Positions 25,595 through 37,018 of a stretch of DNA of 64,000 nucleotides are shown here, piece by piece. The stretch's first letter is position 1, and every line of letters begins with the position of its first letter. The notes beneath the pieces are model-generated. The model made no database searches. It had not been told where the DNA came from and saw only the letters and a program-made list of their open reading frames with translations. The DNA is taken from assembly GCA_002794785.1 (NCBI GenBank), contig NBBA01000001.1, forward strand, positions 4,920,707-4,984,706, given 5' to 3'. Source of the stretch: Coniferiporia sulphurascens (taxonomy: Eukaryota > Basidiomycota > Agaricomycetes > Hymenochaetales > Hymenochaetaceae). The position numbers and the translations under genes were made by a program.

Positions 25595-26377
25595 GGGGAA
25601 GGCTGGTGCGTAGTACCTATTTTTAATATATTTCCAAACTTACTTTTCTCTCCACTTCTCTAGTATCCGGATTTAAGCGAATTAGGCTACGTGTGCACGT
25701 TAAGGAATGCGATCGGAGAAATCTAGAATGTGTACTGTTAATAGATCTTAGAATCAACTTGTACAGCCTAGCTCAATGAAAATACTCATCTCACCCGTTG
25801 CTTCGGCTTTATGAAATTTGGCACGTTTCGATTCCTCGTTTGCGAGACTTCCGGTTCGGTTCGGTTCTGCCAGAATAACAGCGAGTAAAGATGGCCTGTT
25901 GAGCATGAGTAATCCTAGCTTTTCGCTGGGTGGTGGATACCTGCGCCTTGCACGTCGAAAAGAACAGGAGCAGCGCGAAGCAAAGAGGTGGCGACGAGTT
26001 TTGGACCAGGTGAGTTTTCTTTTTCTTTCTCGGGGAGATGAGCAGACACAGGAACCGGAATTTAGCTACCGTGTTTAGGGGGAGGAGTGTTACTTTGTCA
26101 AATCAACATGGTGAGCCGATATTTCCGTACACGGGCAGCAAAGGTCTCAGGCAACTTTGTCAAGGCGAGCATAATGAACTTTGCAGCAAGAGGGAAAGGC
26201 GCGCCTCCATAGCACAGAAAGCGGAAGGAATTCTGAGTTGAGATATTTATGGCAGGGAGTGCGTATCAGACTCTATAAAGCTTCGCTGCTCGCGCCAACT
26301 AAATAGTCAGACCCAACAGCACACTCCCCTGCATTTAACGAGCAACTCACCCACCGTACTCAATCTACAGATTAAAA
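25595..26377. other. Spacer before the first DPBB gene; TATA box at 26274
   Basis: 783 bp. A TATA box (TATAAAG, 26274-26280) lies 98 nt upstream of the next gene's start. An 86-codon frame at 25818-26078 (ending in a Lys/Arg/Glu-rich stretch) has no relatives I recognise, and I do not call it a gene. Confidence 0.45.
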
Positions 26378-27350
26378 ATGATTCAAATCGTGACCGCTCT
26401 CTTCGGTGCCTCTCTCCTCGGCGCCTCCCTCCCGCTTGCCGCCCATGCGAAGACCACTTCGGCCTCGAGCGCGAGCCCGACGGGTACTTTTACTAACGCT
26501 AGATTCACTTTTTACGATGCTGGACTGTAAGTTGATTAAGTGAATCGTTCTGGCCAGAAGTACATCTAACCGACTGATACGGATTTCACAGAGGTGCGTG
26601 CGGAGAAACGAACACTGGGAGCGACTTTGTGAGCATAGTAATTTATTCACCGGAGAGCTCCGCTGACCTTATTTCATAAGATCGTTGCCCTTAATTCACA
26701 GGTAAGTATCGCTGCAATCGAGTAGCGGGCTCGTTTTAACTTGGATCTTTCAGCAATACGGAAAAGGTGAATATTGCAAAAAGGAGATTGACATCACCTA
26801 CAAGGGCAAGACACACGCTGCTACGATTATGGATGAGGTATTCCTTCCTCTGGTCTTACGAGAAAACCCAGTACTCTGATTACTCGTTCAATCTTTTCAC
26901 TAGTGCCCGGGCTGTCCGTACGGGGGTCTTGATTTCTCAAAGAGCCTTTTTGACTACTTTGCTGACGAGTCTGTCGGAGTGATCACCGGCTCATGGAGCT
27001 TCGCAGATGGGAGTGGGGGCACAAGCTTGAAATCAAATGGCACTGGTAACTCGACATCGTCTGGTCCCGCCAGTGGAGGATTGAGCCCGTCGGGCTCTGG
27101 CGATCCGTTTTTGTCGTCAGTCCCAACGGAGAAACCGACTCCCGTCGCGGGTGGTCCGTCGTCAGCCGTTACCGATGGTTTCTCAACGACGTTCCCGGCT
27201 GACTTCTCATCGGAGATACCACCAAACCCTTCTTCTACTGGATCCTCCGGTCACATTGGGAATTCCAGCCACTCTGGCCACTCCGGCCACTCAGGCTCGC
27301 ATCACCATCATTCGGACTGCGGATGCTCTGCCTCTTCAAGCGCTGTTTGA
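26378..27350 (+). CDS. Secreted double-psi beta-barrel (RlpA/expansin-like) protein with Ser/His-rich tail
   Basis: A small extracellular protein of the DPBB class, related to barwin/expansin-like fungal proteins; no enzyme activity is established for most members. Residues 1 to about 24 form a signal peptide (MIQIVTALFGASLLGASLPL). The barrel is split over several exons: TFTNARFTFYDAGLGACGET, NTGSDFIVALNS, QQYGKGEYCKKEIDITYKGK, IMDECPGCPYGGLDFSKSLF and DESVGVITGSWSF. CPGCPYGGLD and the final GSW are the hallmark. Beyond the barrel is a low-complexity tail of roughly 110 residues with Ser, Gly and Pro. It ends in His-rich repeats (HSGHSGHSG, HHHHSDCGC). The tail may tether the protein to the wall or bind metal; this is inference. 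The gene has a clear TATA box and is a paralogue of the gene at 30190. Confidence 0.85.
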
Positions 27351-30189
27351 AGTGGTGTCCTGTTGTGTTGATAATATGTTCCTTAAGCAGGGGTGATTTG
27401 AAATATTTAGATACCTGTAATAAAGAAGTGAGTGGAGTTGAATCAGAGAACAGGTGTACAGAACGTGCCCTGGCGTTTACTTTCACGTAATCAGTAGCAA
27501 GTGCCGTTAGTAACGAAAGAGTACATCATGAATATTCTTGTAGGGCATTGGAATACAATCACAAATTGTTTTAGACCTTTGGATAAAATGGAGTAGTAAG
27601 ACAATTGGCACCAAGTTCAAGTTGCACGCAGGGAAAACAATTCGGAAATCGCCGGGGCAATAGAGGAGAAATTCAAGCGGAGTTGAGGGGCGTTCCGCGT
27701 CCTTCCAAGCAGGGGACGACGATATACCTTATCTATCCACTTCATGCTACAAGCTTGCATTGATATTGCGATTATCCTCTTCTGCGAATACTCGGAAAAT
27801 GCAAGCAAGATCTGATAAGCCTCATGTCCATCTTGTTGCTTGCTGTCGCGAGGCGTCACTTCGTTCTGAAAGCAGCAGGCTGTTTAATACTTGCTCATTT
27901 ACTCGTTGTTTTCTGAGTGTTGAATGACTCGCATGATGGCGTGCGCAAATCGTGCTTTCTACATGAGGTGGTATCGTGGCCGTCTTATAAGCGGTCGATG
28001 TGTTGCTCCAATCGTTTGTGCAGTAAAGGGTTTTGTTTTTCGCTCTACGTGATGACCGCGTCCGAAGGCAGAGTCGTCAGCGCCTTTGCTTTTCTGCGAT
28101 ATCTTCGCTCTCTGTCAAACTCTATACCGACTGTGCGGATGGGTGGCGTTAGCTACACAGGCGTCTGTCTAACGTTCTGTCTACTGGCTGTTCTTTTCTG
28201 CGTTATTCTGTTCCTGAGAGAGGCTGGTCTTGGACAAACGGAAATTGCTTTGAGGCCACAGTCCTAGTGAGTATTTGACACGAGTCGTTCTGCGGGAATC
28301 TTATTGTTTTTGAAGTGAAGGCGCCCTCACCGAGGCCTGTGATTGCAAACTGCACGCGAGCTTCTCCTTGCCATTGCTGGACGCACGTACTTGTGATCCT
28401 TCAATACGTCTGGAGCTGTCTCCTGAACAGACAGACTCCGAAAATCGAAAGCACTTCACGCGTTTGACGGTAGGGTTTCTCCTAGAGCGCGATTCTGAAA
28501 AGTATATTGTTATGAAATCGCACGTATGCATCGTTTTGTGATAATATAATTGCGTATTTTGTGGGCTGATGGTCTCGTTTCTTAGGCTATATACGCCCCT
28601 GCGGCTTGGGTTTCGGTACCCTTGGTTTCTGTCATGCTGAGCGGAAGTAAGGAACCATATAGAGGCACAATCGCTCTAGACATGGAAGGACACGAGACGG
28701 CTGGACATAGAAGAGTAGTTTCCATGCGTCTCTTGTGCAAAGAACGGCGCTCATAAATATGTACGTGCGCATCCGTTTTCATTATTCACATTGTTCAAAT
28801 ATTTCCATCTCTCTTTGGCAACACCATCACGAATATTCTGAAGGTTGAGCGCGTGGCTTTACGCTTATATGCCCCTTGGGAGGGAACAATCCAGCCTGAC
28901 TGTTATTTGAAAACGCTTTTTATTTGTTATTTCTGCCGGGCTGTTTGTGCCAAAATTGTATTTCGGTCATGATGAATACGGGAAAGGGGCAGCGCCCGTA
29001 CCTTGTACGATTTGACGAACTTTTTTGATTTAATCTTTTTTATATCCTCGGTTTTCTATGGGAGTTCCAGGCGTTCTAAACTCCAGCTGCGCACGACAAT
29101 AATGGCGGTCGAAGGCGGAGTCCGACAAAAAAATCACTAAAACGCACAAGTAATCAAACGAACTCTCGTACTCTCGAGATAGTTTAGAAATGCCGCATGT
29201 CGTAAATGGTAAGTCCCTGTGCGCACGTCTTCTCTTGGGTAGTACACTAAAAAACCGTAGAGAGCGGATGAATGTCTTGCATACAGTTTTCCCAGAGCTT
29301 CAACGCATCTAATTTATACTCTGGGTCGTTGCCAAGGGTCGGCCTGTGATAATCACTATCTCATGAAACTGGCGGAAATCGGGCTGATTGCCGTACGGCG
29401 GGTGCACGGCCCCGGGGAACATCAGGGATACACATGTTCTGAAGCCAAGCCCCGTCTCACATCTGAAACTGAGTACCTGAGTAAATTGCGCTCAGCCACA
29501 TGGACCTCGTCCGTCGACCATCAGACAGCTGGCCCTGAGGCTGTAGCCACCGGAATTCACGGCCTCGACGTTGAACTGTGTGCATAGTACAAATGAGGTC
29601 TGCCATCCTATTGTTGCATTTCGAAGCGTACACTTGTGGGTCGCGCCCGATATAATCTTTTCTCCCTAGATATCTGGCGGTGACGCCATGGGTAACGTGT
29701 GCGACGCAAAGTGTTTACGCTAATTATGACACTGCCATTCCACCGCGAAGTCTTGTCTTAACAATCCGAAATCTCTTTGGAGCCACAATCGAATCACAAG
29801 TGATGATCAATGCGGTACCATTTACTTCAAACTTTTCATTTCTGCCTATGGATATACGAATGAGGGCAATTCCTGAGGTACTCAGTGTCATTGCCAGAGT
29901 ACAGGATTCAAGGTCCGCGGACATCTCTCTCATTTGCGATCATGATGGATCAACTTCCCCTTGCTGACGTGTCCGGCGCTGAACACCTTGTGCATGCGGC
30001 GTCCATATTCACCAGCATTGTTTCCAGTGTTTTTCAAAAGTCAAAAAAAACTTGGGCTGAGAATGCGTATATAAAACTGAGGGCAGTTGGCAGTTGAAAG
30101 TAAGTTAATATTCGCTCGTTGATCGCAGCAAATCTCTCCCCTCCCTCCCTCGACTCCGCTCCTTAGCAGCTTCAAGACTGATTCCGAGT
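27351..30189. other. 2.8-kb stretch with no recognisable gene; TATA box at its right end
   Basis: Largest gene-poor stretch outside the transposons. Frames of 75-116 codons occur (27617-27859 minus, 27917-28267 plus, 29680-29967 plus), with no family motif and no convincing splice partners. The 116-codon frame has one hydrophobic segment (VCLTFCLLAVLFCVILFL). A TATA box (TATATAAAA, 30068-30076) lies 114 nt upstream of the next gene. No terminal repeats or RNA genes were noticed. Confidence 0.4.
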
Positions 30190-30851
30190 ATGCGCTTCTC
30201 GGCCCACTTCGTTCCTTCCCTCCTCCCGTTCCTTCTTTCCGTATCCACCGCTGCCACCCCCGTAAAACTTGGTGCAGGATCTTTTGAGCTCAACACCTCG
30301 ACGCAAGTCGTCGATTTGAAGGAACACTCATTTGATGATGCGAGACTCACATGGTATGACATTGACGTGGGATAGTAAGCATATCTTAAGCTGTCTCACC
30401 CGTCACCCTGCACTGAACGACGTAAATAGCACTGCCTGTGGCAATATGTACCTGGATAGTGACTTTGTGAGTGTCTCAACGCAGCTCAAGCTCTTCCGCA
30501 CGAACTGACGCATTTCAAAGGTCGTCGCTTTAAACAGCCAAGTTAGTTCACAAATCACGTCTTCAATCCCGAAACTAAACGACCCTACTACTAGCAATTT
30601 GGGACAGGATATCCAGGACCAAACTGCTTCCGTAACATCACCATCACCGTCGGCACTCAAAGTGCCATAGCGCAAATTGTGGACAATGTGCGTGCTTCCT
30701 TACCCTAAGGAAGACCTTTCCCTTGCTAAGTCGCTCTCGTGAAAAGTGCCCCGGCTGCCCGTACGGTGGTCTCGACCTCACTTCTGGCCTCTTCGGGTAC
30801 TTCGCGTCCACGGATTTGGGCGTTCTCACTGGCTCTTGGGATTTTAATTGA
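30190..30851 (+). CDS. Secreted double-psi beta-barrel (RlpA/expansin-like) protein, short paralogue
   Basis: Signal peptide MRFSAHFVPSLLPFLLSVST, then a short pro-like segment and the barrel: RLTWYDIDVGYTACGN, LDSDFVVALNSQ, QFGTGYPGPNCFRNITITVG, QIVDNCPGCPYGGLDLTSGL and STDLGVLTGSWDF, followed at once by the stop. The introns fall at the same places as in the gene at 26378 (after the first Gly/Tyr, after SDF, after NSQ, and before CPGCPYGGLD). The two are therefore clear duplicates, but this one lacks the Ser/His-rich tail. The Cys residues of the barrel (TAC, NCF, CPGC) are kept. Secretion and wall association are inferred from the family. Confidence 0.87.
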
Positions 30852-31267
30852 GGTGTACCACCATAGAATGTAAAGTAGAAGTCAGATTTTGTTGTAGTTC
30901 TTTGGGGTCTGAGGCGGTGGAAACTGTATAGAGTGTGTACTTAAACTTCTGCGATGTCAATAATGCACCCAATCCAGTAGGTGTTGAGTTTTCAGTCCGG
31001 CGTTTCCTCAGGGACCGTTTCTCGTCCCGGTGGCAGTATCCATGAGCTTCGCCATAACTCTTTGATGCCAAGACATCATGATCTACGCTACAGCAGAAGA
31101 GTCTTCCGCGCTTGTGTATGCTTATTAATAAGCCTTCCAAAGGGCTTCCCGCGATCGTGTTTTCCTCGAAGTGGGTTGCGGCTTTGCGGGACTCGAGAAA
31201 TATGGTGTCAGCCGGTAAGCGCACCTTTGATGATCATACGGATACGGGATGCCTGTATACATGGTAA
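30852..31267. other. 3' flank of the DPBB gene up to the copia insertion
   Basis: The 416 bp between the DPBB stop and the left target-site duplication of the copia element. Frames on both strands are present but motif-free. Likely 3' UTR plus intergenic DNA. Confidence 0.4.
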
Positions 31268-31272
31268 GTTAG

Positions 31273-31529
31273 TCTTAAAATCTACACACGTTGTGGTAGA
31301 CGATGAGGTGCAGTGGTGAAGTTCAGGCAAGGTGGGTTATCAGCGTAAACCGATGTATTTCTAGGGCGAGACCAGCTCCCCTTATATACACGTTCCGTGG
31401 GCTAGTACTACTATAACTAACTAGCTCTTATATCATATGGTGTTATCATTGTGTTATCATTCACTTAGTAAGGTGGTTGTTCATATGACCATGTACTATA
31501 TTTATATTGTTCGTTATATTTATTTAATA
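31273..31529 (-). repeat. Copia 3' LTR (element orientation)
   Basis: 257 bp, same length as the copy at 37019-37275. Preceded on the plus strand by GTTAG. A purine tract (GTTTGAAGGGGAG on the minus strand, 31530-31542) abuts it internally, as expected for the plus-strand primer site. Confidence 0.93.
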
Positions 31530-31542
31530 CTCCCCTTCAAAC
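31530..31542 (-). other. Polypurine tract of the copia element
   Basis: On the minus strand the bases directly upstream of the 3' LTR read GTTTGAAGGGGAG, the expected priming site for plus-strand DNA synthesis. Position and composition fit; function is inferred. Confidence 0.7.
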
Positions 31543-34500
31543 TTTTACTAGGCGGAGTAGACTTGTAAAATGTTTGATTAATTCGATCGTTAGCGCTTTC
31601 GTCATAATATCAGCCTTTTGCTGTCCAGTTGGAATATATGAAACTGATATGGTTTCATTTTCAATATAATCTTGTAAAAAATCTTTTCGTATATCTATGT
31701 GTTTTGTTCGTTGCCTATATTTTTGTTCTGTTGAATTTACTATAGTTATGGCTGCTTGATTGTTGCATAATATTTTCGTAGGTGTATCCAAGGTCTGCAG
31801 TACCTCTTCAACCAGTCTTCGTAGCCATATAGCTTCTTTTACTCCATGAGTTAAAGCTTGTAATTCCGCTTCGCATACTGATAATGACACTAATTCTTGT
31901 TTTTTACTTGACCATGATGTCGTTGCGTTTCCTATTTGGAATATATATCCAGATATTGCTTTATGGCCTTCTTGTGTCATTCCGTCGGCATCGGTATATC
32001 CAATTAACTCGATTGGTTCTTTTCCTCCGAGTATTAACCAATAGTCGTTTGTTCCTTTCAAATATTTGAAACAGTGTTTTACTGCATTATTGTTAAGCTC
32101 AACGGTTTACGCGGTGATCGATGTCGGGGCTTCCTGATCGTCGGGACTGATGGTACGGCAATGGGGCTTCCTAGATGTCGTAAGTCGAGGGTGATCGTCG
32201 GTGGGGCTTCCTGATCGACGATGTGGACACGGTAGGCTTCTATAGCGAGTCGGGTTACGACAAAGCGACTAATGGCCAAGTGGCACACAGTAGACTGGTG
32301 GTAGCAGATAATGGGCTTGTATGAACAAAGAGCACAAGCTTAGGGCTTGTGCTACTGAAGTTACATGCTTATATGCTACTCTATGTGTTTGTTACTGTAG
32401 CGACTTGGTTAGGTATGTTTACCAGCCTATGGAAGGGCATGGAAACACAAGGAAGGCCTTGGTAATACAAGTACGGTGATCAGTAAGCAAAGCACATCAT
32501 GATGATGCGATAAGGTGTCATCATGGCGTCTTATGGTGTGGGGTAAATAAGGATGAGTAAGACAGAGAAATGGGGGAGTTGCGCTGACTGATGATGATGA
32601 AGAGGAAGTGAGTCAGCGCAAAATAGGGAAAGTAAAGGAAAATTGTAACAATTATAGTGTTCAATACTAGGTTTATTTAAATGCCTAGCAAATTGACCTG
32701 TTGCGAATGATATGTCAGGTCTCGTACAATCTGCTGCATATCGTAATGCTCCAACCATGTTCATATATGGTATTTGATTCATGAAGTTTAATTCTTCATT
32801 AGTTGGGTTTTCAAGTGATTTTAACACTTGACCAGGTGTCATTGGTGTTCGTACCATTGCAGCGTCTTTTAATTTATATTTTTCTATGATATTATCAATA
32901 TAATGTTTTTGTCTTAGTTTGATTATTCTTTCTTCTCGGTTTCTTTCAATTTCAATACCGAGTAACCAATGTATGTCGTTTCCGTCAGTGAATTTTACAT
33001 GTTTTCCAATTTCGTCTTTAAAGGCTTTTATTATTAATAAATTTAAGCCACATATAGTTATGTCGTCAACATGTATGAATAGTATTAGGATTGTTTTTCC
33101 TTTTACTTTTCTTAGGAATACTGCATTATCTTGGACTGCTCGTGTTAGTCCTATTCCTATTAATATTTCTGATAATTTTTTATACCATCGTCTCCCTGCT
33201 TGTTTTAATCCATATAAGGCTTTGTTTAATTTTAAAACTTGTCCAGGTTTTATTTCGATTAAATTTCCTGGAGGTGCTTTTATATATATATTTTCGTTTT
33301 TATCTAGTTCACCATATAAGTAAGCTGATTTTATATCGATTTGGTGAATCTCGTAATTGTTTGTTGCACTCCAACTTAATATAGTTCTTACTGTGGCTAA
33401 TCGTGCCACTGGAGCGAATGTGTCATTTGAATAGTAGTCTATGCCTTCTTTCTGGGCAAATCCTTGAACTACTAGTCTTGCTTTGTAATGTTCTATTTCT
33501 CCATTTGCCAATCTTTTTGTTTTATAAACAAATCTTGTTCCGATTATATTTGCTTCTTTTGGTGGATCAATGATTTTCCACGTAGATCTTTCGATTAACG
33601 TTTTTATTTCTTCTTTCATTGCCGATATCCACTGATTTGCGTCAATTCTATTGATCGCTTGTTGATATGAATTAGGATCGCCTATTAATTCCGTATTGAA
33701 TTGATTAAATTCCGTAAGATAAGCGACTGTATTTTGTTCATCAAAGTTTAGACCTAATGATCGTTTTGTTGGTTTAATAGTTCTTATTGGTCTTTCATTT
33801 GTTAATTCTTTTATTTGCTCGTTTTGTTTTTCTGTTATATTCTCCCCTTCAATTTTAGATGGTGGAGAATCTAAAAATTGTAGATTTCGTTCTACTGTAA
33901 TTTTTCTGTTATGATAGGTTCTATGACCTTTACTTTCTTTGTCGAATCCTAGCCATTGTGCATATTTTCCTTTTGGTTGTAATTTATTAACGTCTTCTTG
34001 TCGTATAATGCAATATTGACCGAATTCTTTTAGATCATCGATGTTATAATTTTCGTTATATCATTTAAAATATGGTGTTTTAAAATCAATAGCGCTCTTT
34101 GGCGTTCTATTGTAAACGTAAGTACTGTACTTTACAGCTTCTCCCCATAGACTGGGTGGTAATTTTGCTTGTAACAGATTTACTCGTGTATTATTTAAAA
34201 TTGTTTGATGTGATCGTTCTGCTACTCCATTTTGTTGTGGCGTATCGTGAACAGTCAGCTTTCGTATTGTTCCATGTTTTTCTAAATATTCAGTGAATTG
34301 TTTACTTAAAAACACTGTATCGTTGTCACTTTGTAGTATTTTTATTTTTATATTAAATTGTGTATTGAGCATAGTAGCCCAAGTCGTATAAGCATTTAAG
34401 CCTTCGTCTTTTGTTTTTAATAAAATCATTTTTATCCATCTTGTAGCATCGTCTACCAGTGTTAGAAGATATTTATATCCTCCTATAGCATGTGTGGATG

Positions 34501-36949
34501 CTGGACCCCATATGTCCATATGTATATGATCGCCAAATTTTTCGGCTAAATTTGAAATACATAATTTTGGGATTTGCATTCTTTTTATATTTGCTTCTAT
34601 GCAGATTGTGCATTGAGTTTCGTCGTAATTTGATATTTTATTATTTGTAATTTGATCTTCTTTTAATAATCATTTTATGTAAGCATAACTTATATGCCCG
34701 AGTTTTTTGTGAAGTTCAAATAATGTTACATTTTTTGTAGCCGCTTGTACATCATTGTTAAATATACTATACAATCCATTTTTATTTAAGATTATTCCGC
34801 ATAAAGATCCATTAGGATACTTTATTGTGCATTTGTTTTCTTTATAAATAAATTTGTAACTGTCTTGACATAGAAGTCCTTGAGAGACTAATGTCATATT
34901 CATTTTAGGATTGTAGTATACGTTTGATAATATTATGACACTTACCGAGTGTCCGTCGGGGATGTAAAGCTTAAGATCCCCTACTATGTTCGCCATAAAC
35001 GTTGTTTTATTTGCGGCCGTTATCGTGATTGCATCGGTTTTGTAAGTATTTCGTAATCGATTTAGGTATGGTGTTAGATGTATCGTTGCACCAGTATCAA
35101 TTATATCCATTGAGGAATAAATATTGTTAGCAAATTTTTCTGTTGTTATAGCGTTAATGCTTATGTTTAAATTGTTGTCATCCACGTCTTCCATGGCACT
35201 ATCGTAATTTCCGATTTTGTCAAGGAAGTCGTTATACAAATATATTGGGAATTCTCCCATGTCGAAATCGTTGTCATCGATTTCGGTTATGAAGGCGCCA
35301 ATTTCGCCTTGGCCAATTATGGCACTTAACTCGATTCAAGAGCTCGATGCTATGTTTGTTGCTGCTGCTGATGCTGCGGTATGTTTAGCCTGGGCCACAC
35401 TTGCCCCAGTCGTTGTCGGTGCCGCTGACGCACCCGTTTCCTTCCCTTTTCCTTTGTCATCGTTCGCGTCCTCTTTTTTCTTCTGAGCTGCCTTCGTCCA
35501 TTCCGTTTTTGGCACCCAGCAGTCTCGACTAAAGTGCCCTAGTTTGTTACAATTATAGCACTTAATAATGTGTGATTGTTGGTTAGGGGAATATCCCCCT
35601 CATCCTCGTCCTCGTATGTATCCGCCACGGCCCCTATAGCCGCGACCTCGTGGTTGTACTCCGCGGCTGTTACCGCGTCTGTGGCCCCTAAAATAGGGGT
35701 GGTTCCGCTCGTCCTTGGGCAGGTGGTTAGCCGCCGCTCCTGTCCTCTGGTGATTTTTACGCCACCCCTCAAAGGCGTTTCTCAATGCCGTTAGTAGGAA
35801 TTGAGGGGTTAGTTCAATTTCATCTTTGTCTGGATTCGTTTCGTTGATTGTTTTAATATATAACTCTCTCTGCGTGAGTACGTATTGATATTGTTCGGGC
35901 GTTGCCCGCATAATAGCCGATATATATGTCGACTCTGAAACTTTTACCCCTTGGGCTATGAGTTCCTCGTATTTATTGCTGAGGTTATCGAGTGTTCCAT
36001 CGAAATGGCTGACATGACCTCTGATATCAAAAAGGGCAGCCTCATTAAAGCCCTTTGTAATTGTTGTCTGGACGTTATATTGTCCGTCAAGCGCTTTGAG
36101 TAGCGCTGGAATATCTTTGTTAAAATTAAGATAATAAGCCAATATTTTGTCGGGCATAGTGCGCATAATGCCATTATATAAAGCGCTTGATATACCAGCC
36201 TCTCCAGTTCCTGGGGAGTTAGTGAGCAAGTTACCGTAACCTGCACTTTCGATGGCGCTGCGGACTCTGTAATTCCAGAGTTTATAGTTTCGGTGCCCGT
36301 CGAGTTTCTCAATTCCATTGAAGAATTTCTGGAGTTCCGCGAGTTTAGTTGCCATACTCGGTTCATCTTCCTCGGTATCGTTAGCGTCTGAATCGTCAGG
36401 ATCAGATGGTTCTGATGGCTCACGTGATGGGTTATTTTTGGATTCTTCGGAGTTTTCTTCTTCATTATCTTTTTTATCGTCGTCTTCTTTCTTATTGCTT
36501 TCTTCTTCTGGCTTAATATAAGGGTTATCAATTTTAAATTGAGCTTTTTCATTTGGATCTGATATGCCCAAATACATACTTATTCAATATCCTATTTCGG
36601 ATGATTTTCCTTGATCTGATATTCCTAAATCTTTAGCGTGATTCGTTAGTTCCATTTTATAATCAGTTCTTATTTTTAATTTTTCGTCTTTGGTAGAGTT
36701 ATCATACCTGTTTATTTGGTCTTGTATTTGTTGTTCCGTTCCGTTAATAGGTATTTGTCTTAGGTTACATTGAAGTATTAGGTCAACTAACCTTTTGCTA
36801 TCTTTAGCTTTTTGAATTTTTTCTTCGAGTTCTTCTATAGTAGATGACTGTGTATACATTATTTTTAGTTCGTTAGCTATTATTCGTAATTCTGATAATT
36901 TTTGCAAACGTGTTTGCTCACAAGTGTTTGGTTTCTGTCTGTCAGACAT
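31537..36949 (-). pseudogene. Copia gag-pol polyprotein, inactivated
   Basis: One continuous frame starts at 36949 (MSDRQKPNTCEQTRLQ) and ends at 31537. With the solo LTR and one duplication copy left out it spans 1616 codons. Gag has an acidic segment, LWNYRVRSAIESAG, RGRG repeats and a zinc knuckle CYNCNKLGHFSRDC (around 35540). Protease shows DTGATIHLTP (around 35080). Integrase has HKKLGHISYAYI and the D-D-E residues in HMDIWGP, SDNDTVF and NGVAERSH. Reverse transcriptase has AFAPVARLATVR, LYGLKQAGRRWYKK and FIHVDDITICG. RNase H has YTDADG, CEAELQALTHG and NQAAI. TGA stops lie at 36584-36586, 35600-35602, 35336-35338, 34670-34672 and 34061-34063. The frame is otherwise open with no indel, and Gag and Pol are not separated by a frameshift. 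The solo LTR cuts the frame between RT and RNase H. Confidence 0.92.
32086..32655. mobile_element. Solo LTR of a second retrotransposon, nested in the copia pol region
   Basis: A 560-bp block (32091-32650) begins TGTTAAGC and ends TTGTAACA, i.e. the canonical TG...CA with short inverted ends TGTTA/TAACA. It is flanked by the 5-bp duplication ATTAT (32086-32090 and 32651-32655). Removing the block and one duplication (565 bp) restores the copia frame between RT and RNase H. There are no ORFs. It contains three GGGGCTTCC units (from 32126, 32163 and 32203) and a 9-bp perfect inverted repeat (32331-32339 and 32345-32353). It must be younger than the host element. Confidence 0.88.
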
Positions 36950-37000
36950 AGTTTCATTATTTGAGGATTTATAAATTCGTTAATCGTTTCGTTAGTTGTA

Positions 37001-37018
37001 GAGTCAAGGCTCATAACC
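37001..37018 (-). other. Probable primer-binding site of the copia element
   Basis: Directly after the 5' LTR the minus strand reads GGTTATGAGCCTTGAC, the position of the tRNA primer site. It resembles the GGTTATGAGC/GGTATCAGAGC type of copia elements, but I cannot name the tRNA with certainty. Confidence 0.45.

Noticed and set aside
25818..26078. 86-codon frame before the first DPBB gene
   Set aside because: No family features and no splice partners; not enough to call a gene.
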